Source: Marinobacter sp. (GTDB lineage Bacteria; Pseudomonadota; Gammaproteobacteria; Pseudomonadales; Oleiphilaceae). Taken from it: 38,635 nt of DNA. Shown in pieces: positions 8,861 through 16,626 of the stretch. The notes below the pieces were generated by a model. The model had not been told where the DNA came from, did not search any database, and was given only the letters and a program-made list of their open reading frames with translations. Numbering within the stretch: the stretch's first letter is position 1; each line of letters starts with the position of its first letter. The stretch lies in the NCBI GenBank assembly GCA_030149475.1, contig JASBRL010000086.1, positions 1 through 38,635 on the forward strand, read 5' to 3'. Both the position numbers and the translations under genes were made by a program.

Positions 8861-9535
8861 ATGTCCGGTTTGTTATTTGATCATCCGAACTGGGTCTATC
8901 TGTTGCGGGAGTTTGACAGCCTTTACCGCTACGGGTCATCGGGTGGCAGTAAGCTGATCCGCTCCCATCGCAAGCGTGTCAGGGACCGGCTGTCGGCCAT
9001 TATTGATTCAAATGCCCCGATCGTTGCCCGGGAACCGCAGCTCAAGCCTGTCGTTGAGCATCTCGGGCGAGCTTTCGATGTAGGCGCGAACAATGATCTT
9101 CACCAGCTGAGTAAAGCGTTCGAGCGGGTCAGGGACAGCGTAGCGTGGGAGTATGGCTATGCCAGAATTTCGAGAGTTCTGGCACAACGTTACGCCTATG
9201 CTGAAATACTGGGCTTCAGAGGACCGGTCAAGGCCGACAACCTCATTCTTGGTTTCGTGCTGTTTGCGCCCAATACGACGTACCCACAGCACAGCCATGA
9301 CGAAATCGAAGAGAGCTATATCTCGGTGGCTGGTACCTGGTCTGAAAACGATTTTGCCACCTATGCGCCCGGATCGTTGATTCTAAACGGACCGAACCAT
9401 GAACACAGGATTACTACCGGCCAGTTGGAACCCTGTCTGCTGGCCTATGCCTGGGTTGGATCGAAAGAAAGGCTGGCGGATCCAAACATGAAATTTTCCA
9501 CCGCGGCCCGCAGGAAGCCAAAGCCGTCATTGTGA
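8861..9535 (+). CDS. dddL: DddL, dimethylsulfoniopropionate (DMSP) lyase
   Basis: A 224-residue protein matching the DMSP lyase family (cupin fold, EC 4.4.1.3), which splits DMSP into dimethyl sulfide and acrylate. The first cupin motif is YPQHSHDEIEESY, giving probable metal ligands H144, H146, E150 and Y153. The second is GPNHEH, supplying H180 or H182. The N-terminal 110 residues are helical, and the total length matches DddL rather than the shorter DddQ or DddW enzymes. There is no signal peptide, so the enzyme is cytoplasmic. The start at 8861 has a GGAGGAACGGG-type site just upstream. No acrylate-processing genes (acuN, acuK, acuI) follow; a homocysteine methyltransferase that might also use DMSP lies 450 bases downstream. 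Confidence 0.88.
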   Translation: MSGLLFDHPNWVYLLREFDSLYRYGSSGGSKLIRSHRKRVRDRLSAIIDSNAPIVAREPQLKPVVEHLGRAFDVGANNDLHQLSKAFERVRDSVAWEYGYARISRVLAQRYAYAEILGFRGPVKADNLILGFVLFAPNTTYPQHSHDEIEESYISVAGTWSENDFATYAPGSLILNGPNHEHRITTGQLEPCLLAYAWVGSKERLADPNMKFSTAARRKPKPSL

Positions 9536-9633
9536 GCGCCAGTTCAGCAAACGGCCGTTAGCGTGGCCTATGCGGGGCGCAGGGCAACTTAGGTGGTGCG
9601 CTCGGCTTTTTACGGCAAATCCGGGCAGGTTGG

Positions 9634-9945
9634 TTACCGGGTGGTCAGTGCGAAGCTGAGCAGCCAGCGATTTCCGCGCTCAATGGTCGACACCCGATGC
9701 CGGTAGCAATCGGGCCGAAACAGGATGACCCGGCCAAACAGGTTGAAGATGTTTTTTTCGCACAGGAATTCTCCACCTTCTTTCGGCTTCACCAACACAC
9801 AGTTGAGCTTGTAAAGTCGTCCTTGGGCGATCATGTCAAGGTGAGGGCTCACCTTGTGGCCCTCCGGGTAGCGCACCAGGTAGATATTGACAAACGTCGA
9901 CCGGAAGAGGATTCGGGTTTTCACGTTTTCTGGCATAACAGGCAT
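9634..9945 (-). CDS. Very short 2OG-Fe(II) oxygenase-like protein
   Basis: About 103 residues from an ATG at 9945; an in-frame TTG at 9951 would add two. The sequence shows the prolyl-hydroxylase-type double-stranded beta-helix core. In numbering from the TTG start, H37 and D39 form the HxD motif (VSPHLDM), H85 is the distal histidine (YRHRVS), and R95 (RGNRWLLSF) is the likely 2-oxoglutarate-binding basic residue. All four key residues are present although the protein is about half the usual size, so it is a minimal core rather than an obvious truncation. The substrate is unknown. It is transcribed away from the adjacent methyltransferase gene, with starts about 35 bases apart, so they may share a control region. 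Confidence 0.62.
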   Translation of the reverse strand: MPVMPENVKTRILFRSTFVNIYLVRYPEGHKVSPHLDMIAQGRLYKLNCVLVKPKEGGEFLCEKNIFNLFGRVILFRPDCYRHRVSTIERGNRWLLSFALTTR

Positions 9946-9980
9946 TATCAACGACTCATTCTTCAGGAGGTAAATGACCT

Positions 9981-10883
9981 ATGCGACCCATTGTGCTTCT
10001 TGATGGCGGTCTGGGCCAGGAAATTTATCGGCGCGCACGCGGTGTAAGCTCTCCACTGTGGTCTGTTGCAGTCATGCGGGAGCAACCGGAAGTGGTTAAG
10101 GCGGTGCATGTTGATTTTATTCGGGCCGGTGCGCGAACCCTGTCACTGAATACCTACGCCGCCACCCCCACCCGTCTGCGGAAACAGGGACTTCTGGAGC
10201 AGATGCCGGCGATTCATCAGCGTGCCTTCCGGTTGCTGGAAGAGGCAATCGAGATCACGGGCGCTGACGTGGACGTTGCCGGGTGTCTGCCACCGCTGGC
10301 TGCCAGCTATCAGGGCCAGCCTGACCGCTCCTTTGACGACTTGTCGGAAGAGTACACCGAACTGGTCCGCGTGCAGGCCGCCGCCGATGTGTTCCTGGCG
10401 GAGACCATGACCAACAGTCTGGAGGCACGGGCCGCCTCTGCCGCAGCCCGTGCTCTGGGCAAACCCTTCGGCGTGGCGTTTCGTATCGAGGCCGATGGCA
10501 GGCTCCGTTCTGGTGAAAACCTGGCTGAGGCGATTTCAGCCGTAAAGTATTATGCGCCCAGTGCGGTGATGCTGAATTGCTGTGAGCCAGAATTGTTGTC
10601 TGCAGCCATGCCCGAGCTGGCTGGCCTCTACCCGTCAGTCGGTGGTTACGCCAATGCGTTCGAATCTGTCGAGGCCGTGGCCGGCGGCAGTCTGGTGGAC
10701 GCGCTCGAAGCGAGGACGGATGTTTCACCTGAGGCCTATGTCGAGCATGTGAGGCGATGGCTGGCTGATGGCGCCGCGGTCGTAGGCGGCTGCTGTGAAA
10801 TTACGCCAGCGCACATTAGCGCGATTGCCAGCGCACTGGCCGGTGAGTATGAGCTTGTCCGGTTTTCTCAACTGGGTCAGTAG
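9981..10883 (+). CDS. Homocysteine S-methyltransferase family protein (MmuM/BHMT-like)
   Basis: A 300-residue cytoplasmic TIM-barrel methyltransferase. It has the N-terminal LLDGGLGQEI motif and the three zinc-binding cysteines of the family: one of C200/C201 (LNCCEP) and the pair C271, C272 (VGGCCEITP). Family members move a methyl group from S-methylmethionine, betaine or DMSP to homocysteine to give methionine. Next to dddL, DMSP is an attractive donor, but this is inferred from context. The start follows an AGGAGG site with a 10-base gap; an ATG at 9973 is closer but opens only a very short frame. It is convergent with the globin gene. Confidence 0.82.
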   Translation: MRPIVLLDGGLGQEIYRRARGVSSPLWSVAVMREQPEVVKAVHVDFIRAGARTLSLNTYAATPTRLRKQGLLEQMPAIHQRAFRLLEEAIEITGADVDVAGCLPPLAASYQGQPDRSFDDLSEEYTELVRVQAAADVFLAETMTNSLEARAASAAARALGKPFGVAFRIEADGRLRSGENLAEAISAVKYYAPSAVMLNCCEPELLSAAMPELAGLYPSVGGYANAFESVEAVAGGSLVDALEARTDVSPEAYVEHVRRWLADGAAVVGGCCEITPAHISAIASALAGEYELVRFSQLGQ

Positions 10884-10971
10884 CGGCGGTTGGTTAACCG
10901 GGTCGGTTCGCCACCCGCTCGCCACAGCCATGACGACGAACCTGCAGGCGAAACGGCCAACAATGCGTCGG

Positions 10972-11001
10972 TGGGTGCAACTGATCGATCTGTTGCACCC
11001 A
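10972..11001. terminator. Hairpin between convergent genes
   Basis: A perfect 10-bp stem (TGGGTGCAAC / GTTGCACCCA) with a 10-base loop lies between the 3' ends of the methyltransferase and globin genes. It has no T tract on either side. The position suggests a bidirectional transcript end. Confidence 0.45.
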
Positions 11002-11007
11002 TCCTGA

Positions 11008-11367
11008 TTACACCCGCACTATGTTGGCCCTCATGCTGTAGAGCACAAAGAGCACCTCCTCCTGCTCTCGCTGACCGACGTCGTTTTTTGTCATGGCGTC
11101 GAGGGCATCGTCGAGTACCGCCATGAATTCGGCAGCCGCTATGTTCATGCCCTTGTGAGCCGCAAGCATGTCCTTGCCCTTATAGACATTATCTCCACCG
11201 GTACCGGAAATCATGAAGCTCGCGGCGGCCTGCTTCAGTGCCGGGATGTTGCCTTTGGCAAACCGGGTCGCAATGGTTGGATTGGCCAGGTGATTATCCA
11301 CCAGGTCGCTGGTGAGGCGGGTGATTCCGTCGTTGCCACCGAGTCGCTCAAACAGTGATGTGCTCAT
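11008..11367 (-). CDS. Group 1 truncated hemoglobin
   Basis: A 119-residue heme protein with the two-over-two globin fold, cytoplasmic. It opens with the typical LFERLGGNDGI motif, and the proximal heme ligand is H71 in LAAHKGM. Group 1 (N-type) globins bind O2 and NO and usually act in nitric oxide detoxification or oxygen handling. A GGGAGC ribosome site precedes the ATG. A 23-bp motif at 11455-11477, shared with the HxlR-family gene at 12133, lies 88 bases upstream, suggesting control by that regulator. Confidence 0.88.
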   Translation of the reverse strand: MSTSLFERLGGNDGITRLTSDLVDNHLANPTIATRFAKGNIPALKQAAASFMISGTGGDNVYKGKDMLAAHKGMNIAAAEFMAVLDDALDAMTKNDVGQREQEEVLFVLYSMRANIVRV

Positions 11368-11454
11368 GGTTCATGTGCTCCCATTCAATGATTGATCCTC
11401 TACCCCCTCCTGAATACGCGGGGTGGATTGAGCGTAACGCTGATACCGGACACA

Positions 11455-11477
11455 GATAAGTACAGAATCTGTAGTAA
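11455..11477. promoter_or_regulatory. Candidate HxlR operator, site 1 (upstream of the globin gene)
   Basis: The sequence GATAAGTACAGAATCTGTAGTAA contains the perfect dyad TACAGA-A-TCTGTA. It differs from 12085-12107 at only two central bases. It is 88 bases upstream of the globin start. Confidence 0.55.
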
Positions 11478-11535
11478 GGCGGCAGCTCGTTGGCAGGGAA
11501 GGCTGGAGACGGTATCGGGTTGAGGAGCGTCAGGC

Positions 11536-11570
11536 GAAAAGGCGAACCCGGACAGCAGGAGGGGTTCGCC
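11536..11570 (-). terminator. Rho-independent terminator for the secreted-protein gene
   Basis: Read on the minus strand, a 9-bp stem (GGCGAACCC / GGGTTCGCC) with a 12-base loop is followed directly by TTTT. It lies about 80 bases past the stop of the gene at 11653-11952. Confidence 0.65.
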
Positions 11571-11652
11571 GAATGATCGGAAGCATCATCATTTTACAAC
11601 CCCGAAGTGACAATTACTGCAATTCCGAACGGCTTGTAAAGTGGCCGGGAGA

Positions 11653-11952
11653 TCAGCTTTCGGGCTGCAGTATCGGCCGTGGTTTCGGTTTGGGCAGAGT
11701 CTTTTCCGCTTCGAGCGCCTCGACCGGTGATGCTGCCCCTGAGCGGACCCGGGCAACGGGCTGCGCGGCGCGCGGCTTTGTTTGCTGGGTATGCAACCGG
11801 GCCTGATACTCGTCATACATCCGCTCGGCAATATATTGTTGGGCGGACAGGCTGGTGGACCCTGCCAGCAGAGTCAGCCCTATCGTGAGCGCAGGCAAAG
11901 CACGATAACAACGGGCCAGGGGGTTGGTGAGATAACCGTCTGTCTTATCCAT
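11653..11952 (-). CDS. Small exported or membrane-anchored protein of unknown function
   Basis: A 99-residue protein. It has an N-terminal positive region and one hydrophobic segment (about residues 18-37, ending STSLSAQQ), consistent with a signal peptide cleaved near residue 37 or with a single membrane anchor. The remainder is charged and proline-rich near the C terminus (LPKPKPRPILQ). No domain is recognised. Gene status is supported by a strong AAGGAGA site 6 bases before the ATG and a T-tailed terminator downstream. Its start faces the HxlR-family gene across 180 bases that include a candidate operator, so joint control is possible. Confidence 0.6.
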   Translation of the reverse strand: MDKTDGYLTNPLARCYRALPALTIGLTLLAGSTSLSAQQYIAERMYDEYQARLHTQQTKPRAAQPVARVRSGAASPVEALEAEKTLPKPKPRPILQPES

Positions 11953-12084
11953 AACACTCTCCTTCCTTCATTCGGGTTATATTCCGCCGCCCGGAAAGCG
12001 ATAGTGGCCTGGTGCCGGGTGGTGGCCGTCTGTTTACACGTTCAAACAGCAGGTGGATTGACCTTAGCATTGCGATTCGGGGTG

Positions 12085-12107
12085 GATAAGTACAAGATCT
12101 GTAGTAA
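12085..12107. promoter_or_regulatory. Candidate HxlR operator, site 2 (upstream of the hxlR-type gene)
   Basis: The sequence GATAAGTACAAGATCTGTAGTAA matches site 1 at 21 of 23 positions and keeps the TACA/TGTA dyad. It ends 25 bases before the GTG start of the regulator, a position suited to negative autoregulation. It is 133 bases upstream of the divergent secreted-protein gene. Confidence 0.58.
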
Positions 12108-12132
12108 ATGCAAATAAATCCGGGGGAGCGTT

Positions 12133-12846
12133 GTGCAGACCTATGGCCAGTTTTGCCCGTTAGCCCAGGCCACACAGCTGTTGTGTGAACGCTGGACGTT
12201 GCTTCTCGTGCGTGAATTTATGGCGGGTAGCACGCGCTTCAGTGACCTGCAAAAGGGTCTGCCGCTCATGTCGCCGACTTTGTTGTCTTCTCGGCTCAAG
12301 CATCTGGTCCGTTCTGGCGTTATTGAATTGGCAGACGGCAACGGAAGCCCCCGTTATCAATTGACCCGGGCAGGCAGTGAGCTGCGTCCGGTGATCGAGC
12401 TACTGGGTGTCTGGGGGCACCGCTGGGCCCGGTCGAATCTGAATGGGGAGGACCTGGACGCCGGACTGCTGATGTGGGATATGCGCCGTAGCGTCGACTC
12501 GTCGATGTTTCCGGATCAGCGGATTATTGTCCAGTTCGAGTATCCTGACGCAGTGCAGGGTGCCAGGGACTGGTGGCTGATTTCCGAGTCCGGTGAAATC
12601 GATCTGTGTCTGAAAGACCCGGGCTATCAGGTGGACCTGCTCGTTCGCTGCTCTCTGAAAACCATGACCGCGATCTGGATTTGCGAAAAAAGTTTCAAGA
12701 AGGCATTCAGCGAGGGAGAGATCAAGGTCATGGGCGATCCCGTGCTTGCTGCTCAGTTGCAGCGGTGGCTGAGGGCGAGCGCCCTGTCCAGGCTGGGGGC
12801 GTCGGCGACCACTCCCCGGATCAGTTGGGACCACGATGCCCGGTAA
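12133..12846 (+). CDS. HxlR-family transcriptional regulator with C-terminal sterol-carrier-like domain
   Basis: A 237-residue regulator. Residues 1-100 form the HxlR winged helix: CPLAQATQLLCERWTLLLVREF, then RFSDLQKGLPLMSPTLLSSRL as the recognition region. Residues 120-220 resemble the SCP2-like ligand domain attached to many longer HxlR proteins. Cys8 lies where HxlR proteins often carry an N-terminal redox-sensitive cysteine. The GTG start follows a GGGGGAG site. Redox or quinone sensing is a family possibility, not shown here. Two near-identical sites, one at its own promoter and one upstream of the globin gene, suggest a small local regulon. The downstream cupin gene, 49 bases away, may be co-transcribed. 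Confidence 0.85.
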   Translation: MQTYGQFCPLAQATQLLCERWTLLLVREFMAGSTRFSDLQKGLPLMSPTLLSSRLKHLVRSGVIELADGNGSPRYQLTRAGSELRPVIELLGVWGHRWARSNLNGEDLDAGLLMWDMRRSVDSSMFPDQRIIVQFEYPDAVQGARDWWLISESGEIDLCLKDPGYQVDLLVRCSLKTMTAIWICEKSFKKAFSEGEIKVMGDPVLAAQLQRWLRASALSRLGASATTPRISWDHDAR

Positions 12847-12895
12847 TTCCATCCGGATCGCGATGGCCCGTAGAGTTAATCAGAGGTAGCTGAGC

Positions 12896-13201
12896 ATGGG
12901 TGAAAATCAGTTCAGGGACATGTTACGCAAAAAAGGGTTTTCGGCTCCTGAGGTCAAGGACTATGAGGCTTACGCGGATGGCCAGCTTCACACCCACGAG
13001 TTCGACGTTATGCTGCTGGTCCGGAATGGGCCGTTTGTGCTGGCGACCGAAGCGGGTGACACCACGTTTGACGCGGGCCAGGTCTGCACGCTGGCCGCGG
13101 GGGTGCGTCATATCGAGCGTACGGGTCCGGCGGGTGCCCGCGTGCTTTTAAGCAAGCGAATGCCCGAAAACGACGCTTCCCCGATCACGGAAAACCGCTG
13201 A
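12896..13201 (+). CDS. Small single-domain cupin protein
   Basis: A 101-residue cupin. The first motif is LHTHEFDVMLLVRNG, with probable metal ligands H32, H34 and E35. The second motif (FDAGQVCTLAAGVRHIE) contributes H72. There is no signal peptide. Such small cupins include isomerases, dioxygenases and sensors, and the sequence alone does not choose among them. An AGAGG site lies about 9 bases before the ATG. It follows the HxlR gene on the same strand and may belong to the same transcript. Confidence 0.72.
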   Translation: MGENQFRDMLRKKGFSAPEVKDYEAYADGQLHTHEFDVMLLVRNGPFVLATEAGDTTFDAGQVCTLAAGVRHIERTGPAGARVLLSKRMPENDASPITENR

Positions 13202-13225
13202 CCGGGGTTGCCCGGCAGGTGGACA

Positions 13226-13762
13226 TCAGAGCGATTCCAGGATGCCCGCCATGTCATCCGCGTGCTCTTCTTCCTGGGCAAGAATCTCCTCGAAAATCCG
13301 GCGTGTGGTCGGGTCCTTGTCACTCAGGTAGGCTGCCATTTCACGGTAGCTGTCGATCGCGATGCGTTCGGCAACCAGATCTTCCATCACCATATCCTTG
13401 AGGGTGTCCCCTTCGACGTATTCGGCGTGGGCGCGGCTCTGCAGTCCCTCGGGCGAGAAGTTGGGCGCGCCACCGAGCTGGACGATGCGTTCGGCCAGCC
13501 AGTCCGCATGCTGCTGCTCCTGTTGGGCATGCTCGAGGAATTCGTCAGCGGCGATGCTGGCATTCAGGCCATTCGCCATATAGTAGTGACGCTTGTAGCG
13601 CAGGGTGCAGACAATTTCCGTGGCCAGGGCTTCGTTCAGCAGTTTGATCACTGTATCGCGGTCCGCTTTGTAACCCTCGGTCACCGCGCCTTGCTGAATG
13701 TGCTGGCGGGCGCGTTCGCGCAAAGTTTTGACATCGGTCAGGAAAGGTTGCTCGTGACTCAT
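13226..13762 (-). CDS. Ferritin-like diiron protein (bacterioferritin/Dps-type)
   Basis: A 178-residue four-helix-bundle protein. Probable diiron ligands fall in the expected order: E49 (helix 1), E82 with H85 (ExxH, helix 2), E132 (helix 3), E164 with H167 (ExxH, helix 4). This full set suggests a working ferroxidase-type centre. Iron storage or peroxide protection in the cytoplasm is likely. It lacks an obvious heme-ligand methionine typical of classical bacterioferritin. It is convergent with the cupin gene, with only 24 bases between them. Confidence 0.8.
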   Translation of the reverse strand: MSHEQPFLTDVKTLRERARQHIQQGAVTEGYKADRDTVIKLLNEALATEIVCTLRYKRHYYMANGLNASIAADEFLEHAQQEQQHADWLAERIVQLGGAPNFSPEGLQSRAHAEYVEGDTLKDMVMEDLVAERIAIDSYREMAAYLSDKDPTTRRIFEEILAQEEEHADDMAGILESL

Positions 13763-13881
13763 GTTTGCTCCTTTCAGGTCAGTGAAGGGGCGAAGGTATG
13801 TCCTTCTTCCTTACTTACTGCGACCGCCCGGCCAAAAATACAAGGGAGGCGCTTCCCTGCGGCCAACGACTCCTGACCGGA

Positions 13882-14745
13882 CTACTCGTGCACATCCATG
13901 AACCGGCGGGCCCATTCGCGGTTTTCCTCGAGTGTTGAATATCGGGTCGACAGATCCGAAGCGTTGAGGGGGCTTTGGGCAATTTCCCGCTGCTCCCGCA
14001 GGCAATCGTACGTCGCTTTGATGGCCGCAAAGTAGGCCAGGTGGCCATTCACCACGACCCGCACCCCATTGACTGCCAGCCGTTCGCGATCGGCCAACTG
14101 CGGATTGTCGTAGGCCACCAGCATCAGTGGCACAGAGACATGGTCGCTGATCGCCTCCAGGTGGTCGAAATCGCGGATGCCGACCATGCAGATACCGTCA
14201 GCCCCGGCTTTTTCATAGGCCGTCACGCGCTCGATGGTGTCCTCGGTGCTGAGTTGCCCTGCGTTGGTCCGGGCAAAGATGGCCATCGCGGGGTCAATGC
14301 GGGCTTCAAGAGCGGCTTCAATCTTGCCGATGGCTTCATCCAGCGGAATCAGGTCGGTCGATTTATGGCCGAATTTCGGGGGGAGCAGTGTGTCCTCAAT
14401 GGTCAGCGCCGCCACCCCTGCGCGCTCCAGTTCCGTAATGGTGCGGATCACGTTCAGCGCGTTGCCGTAGCCATGGTCGGCATCAGCAATAATAGGCAGC
14501 CGTGCGACCCGCCCGATCCGGGTGGCCTGTTCAGTGAATTCACTCAGAGTGATCAACGCAAAGTCGGGGGCTGCCAGTACCTGCAACGATGCCACAGAAC
14601 CGCCAAGTATGCCGACCTCAAAGCCCAGATCTGCAGCAATCCGCGCTGACATGGGGTCAAAGGTCGACGCTGTGTAATAGCAGCGTCGGGTCTCCATCAG
14701 CGCTCGAAAATCTTTGCGTAAATCATGCTGGGACGGGGTTGCCAT
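13882..14745 (-). CDS. Oxaloacetate decarboxylase of the isocitrate lyase/PEP mutase superfamily
   Basis: A 287-residue TIM-barrel enzyme, closely similar along its length to Pseudomonas aeruginosa PA4872, which decarboxylates oxaloacetate to pyruvate (EC 4.1.1.112). Conserved stretches include [15 protein letters not shown], the metal-binding segment [13 protein letters not shown] (D88, D90) and [19 protein letters not shown], with H235 at the same position as the key histidine of PA4872. The start at 14745 is chosen over an upstream frame extension because it has an AAGGAG site 8 bases before it and matches the family N terminus. Cytoplasmic, with a probable role in balancing the oxaloacetate and pyruvate pools. 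Confidence 0.9.
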   Translation of the reverse strand: MATPSQHDLRKDFRALMETRRCYYTASTFDPMSARIAADLGFEVGILGGSVASLQVLAAPDFALITLSEFTEQATRIGRVARLPIIADADHGYGNALNVIRTITELERAGVAALTIEDTLLPPKFGHKSTDLIPLDEAIGKIEAALEARIDPAMAIFARTNAGQLSTEDTIERVTAYEKAGADGICMVGIRDFDHLEAISDHVSVPLMLVAYDNPQLADRERLAVNGVRVVVNGHLAYFAAIKATYDCLREQREIAQSPLNASDLSTRYSTLEENREWARRFMDVHE

Positions 14746-14968
14746 GCCGTTACTCCTTGGATGGGTCGGTCTGTCGCGTTGGGGATCGGTTAAAAGTATA
14801 TCTGCCTCGCCGAAAGGTTTCAGGACGACCAAAGCAGGGCCCGGGGGGGGGTGACAGGTCCCGCTTGCTTATCAAAACCGGGGTCAGCTTTGCGGGGCTG
14901 AAACGTGCAGATTAAGCCGGATTTGTGACACAGCTTCGCCTTTTGACTGCTGCGTGGTTCTTGCGCTG

Positions 14969-14994
14969 GTTACGAAACACGCCTATTTTGTAAC
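14969..14994. promoter_or_regulatory. Inverted repeat upstream of the secreted hydrolase, candidate operator
   Basis: The arms GTTACGAAA and TTTTGTAAC match at 8 of 9 positions around an 8-base centre. A further GTTAC half-site follows at about 15000. It lies 74-99 bases upstream of the hydrolase start within a 322-bp intergenic region (14746-15067) that otherwise shows only a 9-G run at 14843. A TetR-like operator is possible. Confidence 0.35.
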
Positions 14995-15067
14995 GCGCGG
15001 TTACAGAATTTTAATACTGCTCAGAGAGCAGAGCCGACCGAACAATAACAAGTCTGGAGATCAACGA

Positions 15068-16513
15068 ATGAACGCACATAAATACATATTGGCGCTGACC
15101 TGCGCGGCATTGGTTACGGTTGCCTCGCCAACCGTCGTGCAGGCCAAAGCGTCCGCGCAGGGGCAGGCCCATGGGATTGGCTACGGGCTGCAGCAAACCG
15201 AGCGTGAGCATGACAGTCGGGTGTTTACCGTACAGACCAACAGTGAGCTTGCGTTTGATGCACTGCCCGGCGCCAGTGCCTACTGGGGCGTCTACGACGG
15301 TCTCCAGGGGCCGGCGTCCTACACCGCGGAATTCCCCAATAACTGGAATGGCCGGGTCATCATGTACACCCATGGTTACCGTGGCACCGGTCTGCAGGTC
15401 ACCCGCGAGGTGCCCAATGCGGCTTTCCGCAGCACCGCGCTGGCTCTGGGCTACGCCTGGGCGGCGTCGTCCTATTCGGCCAACTTCTATGACGTGCGGG
15501 CGGCAATCGAGGATACCAACAAGTTGGCGCTGAACCTGACCGACTATCTGCAACAGGACTGGAGTGTTGGCTACGCCGACCCCACCCAGTACCTGATCGT
15601 AGGCGTATCCATGGGCGGGCACACCGCTGCAGCGGCGGTCGAGCGTGAAACCCTGAAAACCGCTCGATACCCGGTTTCCTATGCGGGTGCCATGCCCCTG
15701 TGTCAGTCTGAACAGAACGAGTTCCAGTGGCTGGGTGATTACAACCGGGCGGCCCGTGAATTGGCCGGTTTTGGCGATCGGCCATACGAGGACTACCAGA
15801 GCTATCTGGGGCAGATTTTGTACCGCCTGTTTCAGTTTGATGCCAACGGACCGACGTTTGTACCCAAAAACGAAGCGGGCCAGCATTTGAAAGATATTGC
15901 CATGAACCTCACCGGTGGCAAGCGCCCGATTTTTGATGAAGGCTTCCGTAGCGCGATATATCAGGGCGCAGTGCTGGGCACCGGCGGAGCCGATGGCACA
16001 GTGACCGGCATTCTTGCCAATGAAATTTATGACAATACCGACCGCCTCTACCGTTGGACAGATGGCGCTCATCCGACCGGAGCGGAGCGGGCGTTCAAGG
16101 CCAAACTGGGCCGCTTCCATGCTGACAAAGGCGCCAATCCGATTCGGGACGACGGTGTCCGCTGGTTGCCCCTGGTACAGGGCGACTTCAACGTTCCGGT
16201 GCTGACCATGCATACCCTGGGCGACTTCTTCGTGCCGTTTGTACATGAACAACTCTATCGCAAGGCGGCACTGGCTCATGGTCACGGCGATCTGCTTGTG
16301 CAGCGGGCGATCCGGGACGTGAATCACTGCGGCTTCTCGGGTGCAGAGTTCTCAACGGCTCTGGTGGATCTGGTGACCTGGGTCAACGACGGTGTCAAAC
16401 CGGGTGGTGATGAGGTACTCGACCCCGAGGTAGTAGCGGATGACCAGTACGGCTGCGCCTATACCAACAATCAGTTCTCCTCGGGTCGTGAATCCCTGCC
16501 CCAGTGTGAGTGA
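15068..16513 (+). CDS. Secreted alpha/beta hydrolase
   Basis: A 481-residue exported enzyme. The start at 15068 gives a clear signal peptide (MNAHKYILALTCAALVTVA, then SPTVVQA with probable cleavage after VQA) and has a GGAG site; an in-frame start at 14954 would bury the signal. The catalytic triad appears to be S181 (GVSMGGH nucleophile elbow), D386 (TLGDFFVPF) and H420 (DVNHCGF). The upstream HGYRG segment probably forms the oxyanion hole. Several cysteines could form disulfides in the periplasm. It may be an esterase or a polymer-degrading hydrolase; the substrate cannot be assigned. It is a single-gene unit ended by a strong terminator. Confidence 0.78.
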   Translation: MNAHKYILALTCAALVTVASPTVVQAKASAQGQAHGIGYGLQQTEREHDSRVFTVQTNSELAFDALPGASAYWGVYDGLQGPASYTAEFPNNWNGRVIMYTHGYRGTGLQVTREVPNAAFRSTALALGYAWAASSYSANFYDVRAAIEDTNKLALNLTDYLQQDWSVGYADPTQYLIVGVSMGGHTAAAAVERETLKTARYPVSYAGAMPLCQSEQNEFQWLGDYNRAARELAGFGDRPYEDYQSYLGQILYRLFQFDANGPTFVPKNEAGQHLKDIAMNLTGGKRPIFDEGFRSAIYQGAVLGTGGADGTVTGILANEIYDNTDRLYRWTDGAHPTGAERAFKAKLGRFHADKGANPIRDDGVRWLPLVQGDFNVPVLTMHTLGDFFVPFVHEQLYRKAALAHGHGDLLVQRAIRDVNHCGFSGAEFSTALVDLVTWVNDGVKPGGDEVLDPEVVADDQYGCAYTNNQFSSGRESLPQCE

Positions 16514-16527
16514 TTGTCGACGTAGTG

Positions 16528-16559
16528 AAAAATGGGCCTGAGCAGGGCCCATTTTTTTT
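16528..16559 (+). terminator. Rho-independent terminator of the secreted hydrolase
   Basis: A perfect stem (ATGGGCC / GGCCCAT), extended by A-T pairs, with a 7-base loop and a run of eight T residues, begins 15 bases after the stop codon. Confidence 0.92.
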
Positions 16560-16626
16560 GGCACATGGCCACTCAGGGAATTAACCCGACGGGGCGCTGG
16601 ACAATCACTGATATCGAACGCCAGCC

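Noticed and set aside
12870..12892. Possible fourth copy of the dispersed repeat before the cupin gene
   Set aside because: Only an 11-base TAATCAGAGGT match to the repeat tail is shared, which is too short and lies in the leader beside a ribosome site.
14843..14851. Run of nine G residues as a phase-variation tract
   Set aside because: It lies about 100 bases upstream of the oxaloacetate decarboxylase start and outside any reading frame, and there is no sign of a contingency gene.
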